From: CAYYFX01 sp964571855
GTDB lineage: Bacteria > ARS69
Assembly: GCA_964571855.1 (NCBI GenBank)
Contig: CAZNDO010000002.1
Location: forward strand, 310,001 to 374,000
Direction of reading: 5' to 3'
DNA: 64,000 nucleotides
The translations under genes were made by a program, and so were the position numbers. The notes beneath the pieces were generated by a model. It searched no databases. It was not told the origin of the DNA and saw nothing but the letters and a program-made list of their open reading frames with translations. The stretch's first letter is position 1. Each line of letters starts with the position of its first letter. Below, piece by piece: positions 53,465 through 60,692 of the stretch.

Positions 53465-54669
53465 GCGATCCTCCGCAACGTCACCGTGCGCCCGGCGACG
53501 ACGACGGTGGCCGCGAACGGCGCGAGCACCCGCGCGCCGTCCGGCGCGACCGCGATCGGCTCGCCCGCCCACACGCGGTCCCCCGCCCGGCGCAGCGCGC
53601 GCAGCGGGCCGTCGCCCAGATCGAAGCGCACGCGCCGCACCTCGGAGGTGGCGTCGCGCCGCGCCTCGGGATCCGCGCCCAGCCCGAGACGGCTGCGCAT
53701 GGCCTCGCGCGGGATCAGGCGGATGCGGCGTGACGTCCCCGCCGGCGCTCCGCCGGCCCGCGCGCGCTCCGCCGCCGCGGCCGCGATGCGCCCCACGCCG
53801 AGCCCGGCGGGGCACACGGTCTCGCACACCCGGCAGCCCGAACACGCGGTGATGCCGGGCAGCGCGGCCGTTCCCGCCGCCCCCGGGGCGCGCAGCAGGT
53901 CGAGCACACGCGCCGGCCGCGCCTCCCCCGCGGGACAGGCCGCGTCGCAGAGTCCGCACCGTGCGCACGCGGAGTCCGCGCGGCGCAACAGCGCGTCCAG
54001 GGAGAGCGCGTCGTTGCGCGCCAGCGCATGCCCGTCGCCCAGCAGCACCAGCGCCGCGTCCGCCGCGGTCACGCCGCGTGAGGACGACGCGCGGCGCAGC
54101 CGCCCGCGCCGCACCACGTACGGGACCGCGGTGCCGCGGCCGCCCCCGGCGAGGCGCACGAGCGTGGCCACCGGCGTGCCCAGCGGCACGCGCAGCGTGG
54201 CCGGGTCGCGCACGCGCCCCGTGACGGTGATCCACGCGCTCAGGTCCGGTCGCCCGCGCGCGGACGCCGCAGCCGCGGCCGCCTCCGCCGCCGGCACGAC
54301 CGCGAAGTCCGCCGGTGCCGCGCCGTCGAACCGCGCGAGCCCCGCGAGCCACCGGCCCAGGATGCGCGGCTCGCCCAACGGGTGCAGCCGCGGCACGTCG
54401 AGGCGCCGGGCGGCGTCGTGCCCCGGCGCGCGCGGCGCGCCTTCCGGAACCGCCACGAACGGCGTCGCCCCGGCGGCGCGCGCGAGCAACGCCGCCCCGG
54501 CGACCACGTCCTCCGTCCGCTCCGCCAGCAGCGCCGCCGCGGACGCCTGCCCCGGGAAGTCGTCCAGCGCGTCGACCACGAGGAAGCGCGCCCGCGGGGG
54601 CGGCGCGCGCAGCCCGCCCCAGGCCAGGATCCCCGCGAGCGCGGCGCGGCTCGGAGCGGAGGCGGTCAT
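53461..54669 (-). CDS. PduS-like iron-sulfur protein (RnfC family), flavin site not seen
   Basis: 402 residues, shorter than PduS (about 450). Two [4Fe-4S] motifs are intact: Cys235/238/241/245 (CARCGLCDAACP) and Cys276/279/282/286 (CSGCRVCETVCP). A barrel-sandwich domain closes the C-terminus. In PduS and RnfC the N-terminal region has a glycine-rich flavin/NADH loop and a conserved AECEP motif; here the matching stretches read LAGILAWGGLRAPPP and VDALDDFPG, so neither is kept. It may pass electrons without binding flavin. Its ATG is one base after the aldehyde dehydrogenase stop. Confidence 0.82.
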   Translation of the reverse strand: MTASAPSRAALAGILAWGGLRAPPPRARFLVVDALDDFPGQASAAALLAERTEDVVAGAALLARAAGATPFVAVPEGAPRAPGHDAARRLDVPRLHPLGEPRILGRWLAGLARFDGAAPADFAVVPAAEAAAAAASARGRPDLSAWITVTGRVRDPATLRVPLGTPVATLVRLAGGGRGTAVPYVVRRGRLRRASSSRGVTAADAALVLLGDGHALARNDALSLDALLRRADSACARCGLCDAACPAGEARPARVLDLLRAPGAAGTAALPGITACSGCRVCETVCPAGLGVGRIAAAAAERARAGGAPAGTSRRIRLIPREAMRSRLGLGADPEARRDATSEVRRVRFDLGDGPLRALRRAGDRVWAGEPIAVAPDGARVLAPFAATVVVAGRTVTLRRIA

Positions 54670-54670
54670 G

Positions 54671-56119
54671 TCAGACGATGCGGAAGGCGTCGATGAGCGA
54701 GCATCGCCGCCGGCGCGTGAAGCTCCGCGCCGTGGTCATGCCCTCGCCCGTGGGGCTGGCGATCGTGAAGCTGGTCCAGCCCTCGCCGCCGTGTCCGAGC
54801 CCGTTGAAGTTGGGGCCGTTCTTCACGAAGATCGAGCAGTCGCACACGCGGGCCATCCGCGAGAGCTTGTCCACGTTGCGCGAGTACATCGACGCCGTGT
54901 GGAAGCACCCGCCCTCCACCTCGCGGGCGAAGTCGATCGCCGCGTCCACGTCCGGCACGCGGCACACGCCGAGCACCGGCATCATCAGCTCGGTCCACAG
55001 GAAGGGATGCGCGTCGTCCACTTCGGCCACGAGGAGGCGCGCGTCCCTCGGGCCGGCCACCCCGGCCGCCTCCAGGATCACGCCGGCGTTCCGGCCGATC
55101 AGCTCCCGGTTCGGCACGCTCCGCCGCCGCGGCCCGTGATCCTCCGCGATCACGACGCGCCGCACCGCGTCGAGCTCGGCGCCGCGCAGGACGTACGCCC
55201 CCTCCGCGGCCAGCAGCCGCAGCAGCTCGCCGGCCACGCGATCCACGCACAGCACTTCCTTCTCGTCCGTGCAGATGATGTTGTTGTCCAGCGACGCGCC
55301 CGCGTGGATGCCGCGCGCCGCGCGCTCCAGGTCGGCCGTGCCGTCCACCACCACCGGCGGGTTCCCCGGGCCGGCCGTGATGGCGCGCTTGCCCACGCTC
55401 ATGGCCTCCTTCACCACGCCGCCGCCGCCGGTGACCACCAGGAGACGCACCTGCGGGTGCCGCATCAGCGCCTGCGTGGCCTCGATGGAGGGCTCCGCGA
55501 TCGTGACGAAGACGTTGGCCGGGCCGCCGGCCGCGCGCGCCGCCGCCTCGAGCAGCGCGACCGCGCGCAGCGACGTCTCCCGCGCGCCCGGATGCGGCGC
55601 GAAGACCACGGAGTTGCCCCCGGCCAGCATCCCGATGCCGTTGTTGATCACGGTCTCGGACGGATTCGTGGACGGGGTCACCGACAGGATGACGCCGTAC
55701 GGTGCCAGCTCCTCGAGCATCAGCCCGTGATCGCCGGAACGCGCGAACGGCGCGAGGATCTCGGTGCCCGGCGTGCGGTTCCCGACCAGCAGGTTCTTCA
55801 GGATCTTGTCGTCCACGCGCCCCATGCCGGTCTCTCGGACCGCGGCCTCCGACAGCTCCCGTGCGTGCTCGCGCACGGTGCCGCGAATGGCGTCGATCAT
55901 GGCGTCGCGGACCGCGAGGGGCGTGTCGCACAGGTCCAGGAACGCGCGGCGCGCCGCCGCCACGGCCTCGTCGGGGGTCTCGAACACGGGGCCGCCGGTG
56001 CGCGCGACGGCCGCGGGCGGGGGCGCCGTCCGCGGCGATTCCGGGGCGCGCTCCTCCTCGGCGAGCCGCGCGAGCACGCGCTCCACGATGGCGTCGATGC
56101 GCTTCCCGTCGATCGCCAC
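54671..56119 (-). CDS. CoA-acylating aldehyde dehydrogenase (PduP/EutE type) with N-terminal BMC targeting peptide
   Basis: 482-residue enzyme that oxidises an aldehyde (here probably lactaldehyde or propionaldehyde) with NAD and CoA to the acyl-CoA. The catalytic Cys283 is in LDNNIICTDEKEVL; GPGNPPVVVD and SVTPSTNPSETVINN are typical of the PduP group. Residues 4-22 (DGKRIDAIVERVLARLAEE) form an amphipathic helix followed by a Pro-rich linker, the layout of an encapsulation peptide. It starts with GTG at 56119 after GGAAGGAG. It is the signature enzyme of the locus. Confidence 0.93.
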   Translation of the reverse strand: MAIDGKRIDAIVERVLARLAEEERAPESPRTAPPPAAVARTGGPVFETPDEAVAAARRAFLDLCDTPLAVRDAMIDAIRGTVREHARELSEAAVRETGMGRVDDKILKNLLVGNRTPGTEILAPFARSGDHGLMLEELAPYGVILSVTPSTNPSETVINNGIGMLAGGNSVVFAPHPGARETSLRAVALLEAAARAAGGPANVFVTIAEPSIEATQALMRHPQVRLLVVTGGGGVVKEAMSVGKRAITAGPGNPPVVVDGTADLERAARGIHAGASLDNNIICTDEKEVLCVDRVAGELLRLLAAEGAYVLRGAELDAVRRVVIAEDHGPRRRSVPNRELIGRNAGVILEAAGVAGPRDARLLVAEVDDAHPFLWTELMMPVLGVCRVPDVDAAIDFAREVEGGCFHTASMYSRNVDKLSRMARVCDCSIFVKNGPNFNGLGHGGEGWTSFTIASPTGEGMTTARSFTRRRRCSLIDAFRIV

Positions 56120-56134
56120 GGCGCTCCTTCCGGG

Positions 56135-56443
56135 CTAGGCGGGACCCGCGGACCGCGCCTTGTCGTACCGCACGTGCCCGCCGGTCTCCAGGGTGTCCAC
56201 GATGCCCACGATGACCGCGTCCACGGGCCGGTCCTTCGTGACCTGGGTGAGCCGCGCGGAGCTGCCGGCGGAGGTGAGCACGATCTCGCCGGGCCCCGCG
56301 CCCACGGCGTCCACGGCCACGGTGAACGCGCCCGTGGGCTTCAGGTCCAGCCCCACGGTCTCCACGACCTGGAGCTTGAACCCCGTCAGCCGCTCCTCCT
56401 TGCGGGTGGCGACCACGGTGCCCACGACCCGGCCGAGCGTCAT
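56135..56443 (-). CDS. BMC-P pentameric vertex protein (EutN/CcmL family), first copy
   Basis: 102-residue EutN/CcmL protein. MTLGRVVGTVVATRKEERL is the family N-terminus and VIVGIVDTLE the end of the fold; a 15-residue polar tail (GGHVRYDKARSAGPA) is extra. The ATG follows GGGAGGAGCGC. Three BMC-P genes in one locus match the number typical of aldolase-type microcompartments. Confidence 0.93.
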   Translation of the reverse strand: MTLGRVVGTVVATRKEERLTGFKLQVVETVGLDLKPTGAFTVAVDAVGAGPGEIVLTSAGSSARLTQVTKDRPVDAVIVGIVDTLETGGHVRYDKARSAGPA

Positions 56444-56469
56444 GCGCGCTCCTCCCGCCTCGCGGCGGC

Positions 56470-56763
56470 TCAGGCGTCGGCGGTCTGCGTGTCGGCGACC
56501 GGCAGGATCTTGTCGACGTTCGCGTGGGGCCGCGGGATCACGTGCACCGTGACCAGCTCGCCCACCTTGTTCGCCGCGGCGGAGCCGGCATCCGTGGCCG
56601 CCTTCACCGCGGCCACGTCGCCGCGCACGATGGCCGTCACGTAGCCGCCGCCGATCTTCTCGTAGCCCACGAGGCGGACGTTCGCCGCCTTCACCATCGC
56701 ATCCGACGCCTCGACGAGCGCCACGAACCCGCGCGTCTCGATCATCCCCAACGCCTCGCTCAT
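56470..56763 (-). CDS. BMC-H hexameric shell protein, second copy
   Basis: 97-residue single-BMC-domain protein that forms the hexagonal tiles of the shell. MSEALGMIETRGFVALVEAS is the family N-terminus. The pore motif KIGGGY is at residues 36-41. The tail after residue 85 is Asp/Thr-rich. Over the shared fold it is close to the first BMC-H; differing pore loops (KIGGGY and KIGSGY) may tune permeability. Confidence 0.95.
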   Translation of the reverse strand: MSEALGMIETRGFVALVEASDAMVKAANVRLVGYEKIGGGYVTAIVRGDVAAVKAATDAGSAAANKVGELVTVHVIPRPHANVDKILPVADTQTADA

Positions 56764-56820
56764 CTCATCCCTCCGATCGCGCCGATCCCGTCCCCTCGTC
56801 GCACCGTCCGGCGCGCGGGT

Positions 56821-57093
56821 TCACTTCAAGAGGATGTCTTCCAGCTGCGGATGCGGACTCGGAATGACGTGCGCGGAGACCAGCTCCCCCACGCGCTTCG
56901 CCGCTTCCTCGCCGGCCGCCACGGCCGCCTTCACGGCCCCGACGTCCCCGCGCACGAGCGTGGTGACGTACCCGGAGCCGATCTTCTCGTAGCGGGTGAG
57001 CGTGACGCGGGCGGCCTTCACCATGGCATCCGAGGCCTCGACGAGGCCCGTGAAGCCGCGCGTCTCGATCATGCCGAGCGCCTGCCCCTGCAC
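56821..57093 (-). CDS. BMC-H hexameric shell protein, first copy
   Basis: 90-residue BMC-domain protein, first gene of the operon and so probably the major tile. QALGMIETRGFTGLVEASDA opens the fold; the pore motif KIGSGY is at residues 37-42. A GTG at 57093 with GGGGGGAG upstream is the best start; the internal ATG at 57072 would cut the first strand. A 57-nt gap separates it from the second BMC-H. Confidence 0.95.
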   Translation of the reverse strand: MQGQALGMIETRGFTGLVEASDAMVKAARVTLTRYEKIGSGYVTTLVRGDVGAVKAAVAAGEEAAKRVGELVSAHVIPSPHPQLEDILLK

Positions 57094-57157
57094 GGACTCC
57101 CCCCTTCCCCCGGGGCCGCGAGGGTTCGACCCCGTGCGGCGCCCCTGGGCGCGCCAC

Positions 57158-57187
57158 CATCTATCCGCAAGCGGTCGTAGCTGTCAA
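57158..57187 (-). promoter_or_regulatory. Putative promoter of the BMC operon
   Basis: Minus strand has a perfect TTGACA (57182-57187). A weaker -10 follows: ATAGAT after 17 nt or TAGATG (57158-57163) after 18. The start would be 55-60 nt before the first BMC-H gene. The good -35 and poor -10 would suit an activated promoter, but no regulator gene is next to the locus. Confidence 0.4.
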
Positions 57188-57189
57188 TC

Positions 57190-57682
57190 GCGCGCACGGG
57201 GCGGGAGCGCCGGAAACGGCGACGGGAGGGGCTCTGCGCCCCTCCCGCCGGGAGAAGGTCCCCCGCCCTGTGCCGTGCGACGAGCCGCCGGAGAAGATCT
57301 TGATCGGCGTCAAGCCGGCGCTCACGAATCACGGGCACCGCAGGGGACCGCGTCCGATGCGATGAGGACCGAAGCCGGGGGGGTCGGGTTGCGAGATCCG
57401 GGAGGTTCGCGTCCCCGGCCCCGGTCCAGTGACCCTGTCCATTTGCAGGGCACGTGCCAGTCCGTGGTGCGCAGCCGGAGGCCACGCGCGGCCAGGGTCC
57501 GCAAGGAGCCGCAAGGGCGGGACGGCAGGGCGTGGCGCAACTTGCGAGATTCGCCGCAGGCGTTTCGCGAATCGCCCCGGATCCCGCATGTCCCTTCCCG
57601 GGGACCGCCCGTCCCTGCGCCGGTCCCCGCGGGGACCGGACGACCGCCGCGGCGGCGGTTGCCCGGCCGGCGTGCCGGTGCC
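57190..57682. other. 493-nt non-coding region upstream of the BMC operon and thrC
   Basis: No convincing gene is seen. It contains a 9-bp hairpin (57223-57247, CGGGAGGGG/CCCCTCCCG, 7-nt loop), an imperfect long-range inverted repeat (57390-57411 with 57566-57588, roughly 19 of 23 positions) that would enclose about 155 nt, and a perfect 18-bp palindrome CGGTCCCCGCGGGGACCG (57621-57638) about 45 nt upstream of the thrC start. The palindrome could be an operator. The long dyad could belong to a structured RNA. All are unassigned. Confidence 0.45.
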
Positions 57683-58855
57683 ATGCTCGCGGCAATGCGC
57701 ACCGCGCTCCTTCGCCAGGACTGCTCCGCCTGCGGGGCGGAGGACCCCTCGCCGCCGCCGCGCGGGGTGTCGCCGTGCTGCGGGGCGCCGCTCCGCTCGA
57801 TCTACGATCCGGAGCGCGCCCGCGCGCTGCCGCTCGGGCCGGAGCGCGGGATCTGGCGGTACCGCGCCCTCCTGCCGCTCCCGGACGGAGCCGAGCCCGT
57901 GACCCTGGGCGAGGGCGGCACCCCGCGCCTGGCGGCGCCGCGGCTGGCCGACCGGCTCGGCCTGCGCGAGGTGACGATCAAGGACGAGGGCGCGAACCCC
58001 ACCGGCTCCTTCAAGGACCGGGGCCTCTCGGTGGCGGTGTCCCTCGCGGCCGCGCACGGGGTGGCCGGCATCGTCCTCCCCACCGCCGGCAACGCGGGCG
58101 CGTCCGCCGCGGCCTACGGCGCGCGCGCGGGGATCGCGGTCTCCGTGCACGCCCCCGAGTCCACGCCGCCCGCGATCCTGGACGAGATCCGCATGCGCGG
58201 CGCCCGCCTCACGCTCCACGCCGGCTCGATTGCGGACGCCGGGCGCGCCGCCGCGGCCGAGGCCGCCCGTGACGGCCTGCTGTCCGTCGCGACGTTCCGG
58301 GAGCCGGGCCGCGTGGAGGGCAAGAAGACGATGGCGTTCGAGCTGCTCGAGGACGGCTTCGGCGCGCCGGACGCGATCGTGTACCCGTGCGGCGGCGGCA
58401 CCGGGATCGTCGCGATGGCGCAGGCCTTCGTCGAGGCGCGCGCGATCGGCTGGTTGGCCGGCCCCGCCCCCCGGCTGTACGCAGTGCAGGCGGAAGGGTG
58501 CGCGCCGATCGTCCGCGCCTTCCAGGCGGGCGCCGCACGGGCCGACGTCTGGCCGGATCCCGTGACGTTCGCCGCCGGCCTGCGCGTGCCCGCCGCCTTC
58601 GCCGATCGCCTGATCCTGGCCGCGCTCCGCGGCACGGGCGGCGGCGCGGTGGCCGTGGCGGAGGAGGCGATCACCGCCGCGGTCCGCCGCGGGGCGGCCG
58701 AGGAGGGCCTCCTCCCCTCGCCGGAGGGCGCCGCGGCGATCGCGGGCGCGGAGCTGCTGCGCGCCCGCGGCCTCCTGCGCGCGACCGACCGCGTGGCGAT
58801 CTTCCAGACGGCGACCGCGCTCAAGACGATGGATCTCTGGTCCGCGCGCTGGTGA
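57683..58855 (+). CDS. thrC: Threonine synthase-like PLP enzyme
   Basis: 390 residues. An N-terminal zinc-ribbon-like part (CSACG and CCGAPL) precedes a fold-type II PLP domain with the lysine motif EGANPTGSFKDRGL, the TAGNAGASAAAYGARAG segment and a glycine-rich CGGGTGIVAMAQ phosphate loop. It would convert O-phosphohomoserine to threonine. ATG at 57683 or 57695; neither has a clear ribosome binding site. No other threonine gene is adjacent, so a related beta-elimination substrate is possible. Confidence 0.85.
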   Translation: MLAAMRTALLRQDCSACGAEDPSPPPRGVSPCCGAPLRSIYDPERARALPLGPERGIWRYRALLPLPDGAEPVTLGEGGTPRLAAPRLADRLGLREVTIKDEGANPTGSFKDRGLSVAVSLAAAHGVAGIVLPTAGNAGASAAAYGARAGIAVSVHAPESTPPAILDEIRMRGARLTLHAGSIADAGRAAAAEAARDGLLSVATFREPGRVEGKKTMAFELLEDGFGAPDAIVYPCGGGTGIVAMAQAFVEARAIGWLAGPAPRLYAVQAEGCAPIVRAFQAGAARADVWPDPVTFAAGLRVPAAFADRLILAALRGTGGGAVAVAEEAITAAVRRGAAEEGLLPSPEGAAAIAGAELLRARGLLRATDRVAIFQTATALKTMDLWSARW

Positions 58856-58876
58856 GGGGCGCCGCGGGGGCGGCGG

Positions 58877-59917
58877 TCAGTGCGGCGAAGGGACGACCGC
58901 CGGCGTGGCCTCGATCTCGCGCAGCAGCGCATCGCGCACCTGCGTCGTCGTGGCGCGGCCGCCCATGTCGGGCGTGAGGACCTCGCCCTTCTCCAGGTGG
59001 CGGAACACCGCGGCGCGCAGCCGGTCCGCCTGCCCGTCCTCGCCGAGCTGCCGGAGCATCATCACGCCGGAGAGGACCGACGCGATCGGGTTCGCCAGGC
59101 CCTTCCCCGCGATGTCCGGCGCCGAGCCGTGCACGGGCTCGTAGATGCCGATGTCCTTGCCGTGGTTCGCGCCCGGCGCGAACCCGAGGCCGCCCACGAG
59201 CCCCGCGCCGAGATCGGACAGGATGTCCCCGTACAGGTTCTCCGCGAGCAGGATGTCGTAGCGGGTGGGATCCATCACGAGCTGCATGCACATGTTGTCG
59301 ACGATCAGCTCCTCGTAGACGACGTCCGGGTACTTCGCGGCCACCTTGCGGCTGCACTCCAGGAACAGCCCGTCCGAGAGCTTCATGATGTTCGCCTTGT
59401 GCACGGCCGTGACCTTCCGCCGTCCGCGGCGACGCGCGAAGGCGAACGCGAACTCGGCGATCCGCGTGGACGCGTCCGCCGTGATGATCTTGATCGACTC
59501 CACGACGCCCGGCACGATGAGGTGCTCGATGCCGGCGTACAGCCCCTCGGTGTTCTCGCGGACGATGAAGAGGTCCACCCCGGAGTAGCGGGACTTCACG
59601 CCGGGGATGTTGCGGATGGGCCGGAAGTTCGCGAAGAGGTCCAGCGCGCGGCGAAGCCCCACGTTCACACTCACGTGCCCGCCGCCGACCGGGGTGGACG
59701 TGGGCCCCTTCAGCGCCACCCGGTGCCGCCGCACCGAGTCCAGCACGGACTCCGGGAGCGTGGTGCCGTGCGCCTCCAGTGCGGACAGGCCGATGAGGCC
59801 CGGCTCCCAGGCGATGTCCACGCCGAGCGCCGCGATGGCGTCCACCGTGACGGTGACCACCTCGGGGCCGATGCCGTCGCCGGGCAGCAGGGCGGCATGG
59901 TGCTTCGTCGGGCTCAT
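58877..59917 (-). CDS. Isocitrate/isopropylmalate dehydrogenase family protein (probable NAD-isocitrate dehydrogenase)
   Basis: 346-residue beta-decarboxylating dehydrogenase. LLPGDGIGPEV, VRENTEGLYAGIEH, the substrate-binding SRYSGVDLF region, KANIMKLSDGLFLE and EPVHGSAPDIAGKGLANP are intact. The NTEGLYAGIEH segment favours isocitrate over isopropylmalate. Homoisocitrate or tartrate cannot be excluded. It is convergent with thrC, 21 nt apart. Confidence 0.88.
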   Translation of the reverse strand: MSPTKHHAALLPGDGIGPEVVTVTVDAIAALGVDIAWEPGLIGLSALEAHGTTLPESVLDSVRRHRVALKGPTSTPVGGGHVSVNVGLRRALDLFANFRPIRNIPGVKSRYSGVDLFIVRENTEGLYAGIEHLIVPGVVESIKIITADASTRIAEFAFAFARRRGRRKVTAVHKANIMKLSDGLFLECSRKVAAKYPDVVYEELIVDNMCMQLVMDPTRYDILLAENLYGDILSDLGAGLVGGLGFAPGANHGKDIGIYEPVHGSAPDIAGKGLANPIASVLSGVMMLRQLGEDGQADRLRAAVFRHLEKGEVLTPDMGGRATTTQVRDALLREIEATPAVVPSPH

Positions 59918-59963
59918 TCCGCTCCCGGGGTTCCTGGGCCTGGAGGCCGGCGCTCCGGGCCCG

Positions 59964-60587
59964 TCAGACGCCCGGCGGACCGGCCTTCGAGAACACGAGC
60001 GCCGCCGCCGCCAGCACCTCCTGGTACAGGGAGTACTGCGCCGCGATCAGACGCTTGCTGACGTTCTGGTAGGCGATCCCGAGATCGGTGCCGATCTCCT
60101 GGAGCGTCTTCCCGCCGTCCCGTCGGTGGATGGCCTGCCACTGCGCCCGGGTCCAGCCCGAGTGCAGCGAGTCCACCGTCCGGCAAAGCGCGGCGAGCAC
60201 GATGTTCGCATCCGGCTCCGGCGTCAAGGCGCGAGTCAGCACGCGCCCGCGGCGACCCAGCCCGCGGAACGCCTCGAGCGCCATGCGCCCGCCCTCGATC
60301 TCGTCGCCCACACCCAGACCCGCACCGACCTTCACTCTGGGCTTCGCCGGATCCGCACACAGTTCCGTGCGAAGCCGGTGCAGGAACGGCAGCGCATCCG
60401 CGGCGTTCGCGAATCGCAGCTTCCCGGAGACGCCGGCGGCCGCCGCCGGCGTCCAGGCTCGGGCGGGATCGGGGGACTCCAGCAGGGCCCTCGCCCGCGC
60501 CGTGGCGTCCCGGACGGACTCCTCGTCCTTCCCGGCGCCGTCCACCCGGACCTCCAGAAGCATCACTGCTCCGCGTGCCTCGGCCAT
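59964..60587 (-). CDS. SatD-like protein with C-terminal helix-turn-helix
   Basis: 207 residues of uncertain function. The C-terminal part (SLHSGWTRAQWQAIHRRDGGKTLQE... then IGTDLGIAYQNVSKRLIAA) is a helix-turn-helix like that of SatD-family and sigma region 4 proteins. The first ~140 residues have alternating strands and helices with KVGAGLGVGDEIEGGRMAL, as in the SatD N-terminal domain. It is divergent from the GH13 gene across a 105-nt region with a 15-bp inverted repeat, so it may regulate that gene (inference). Confidence 0.55.
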   Translation of the reverse strand: MAEARGAVMLLEVRVDGAGKDEESVRDATARARALLESPDPARAWTPAAAAGVSGKLRFANAADALPFLHRLRTELCADPAKPRVKVGAGLGVGDEIEGGRMALEAFRGLGRRGRVLTRALTPEPDANIVLAALCRTVDSLHSGWTRAQWQAIHRRDGGKTLQEIGTDLGIAYQNVSKRLIAAQYSLYQEVLAAAALVFSKAGPPGV

Positions 60588-60623
60588 GGCCGTCCTCCCC
60601 TGGCAGGGTGCGCTCAAGTTACC

Positions 60624-60638
60624 CCGGTTCGCAACCGG
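60624..60638. promoter_or_regulatory. Inverted repeat in the SatD-like/GH13 divergent region
   Basis: CCGGTT-CGC-AACCGG, a perfect 6-bp dyad with a 3-nt centre, midway between two divergent start codons (60587 and 60693). It is a natural operator candidate for the adjacent helix-turn-helix protein. No convincing -35/-10 pair was found for either gene. Confidence 0.35.
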
Positions 60639-60692
60639 TCGCCAGGGTTCGCGCGCGATGGTAAAACGACGGTCCACCATCCGGGAGGCACC

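Noticed and set aside
52544..56644. 1366-codon plus-strand frame over the BMC operon
   Set aside because: Shadow of nine well-supported minus-strand genes; composition is Arg/Ala/His-rich.
57322..57702. 126-codon minus-strand frame upstream of thrC
   Set aside because: Gly/Arg/Pro-rich, no ribosome binding site and no recognisable fold; treated as non-coding.
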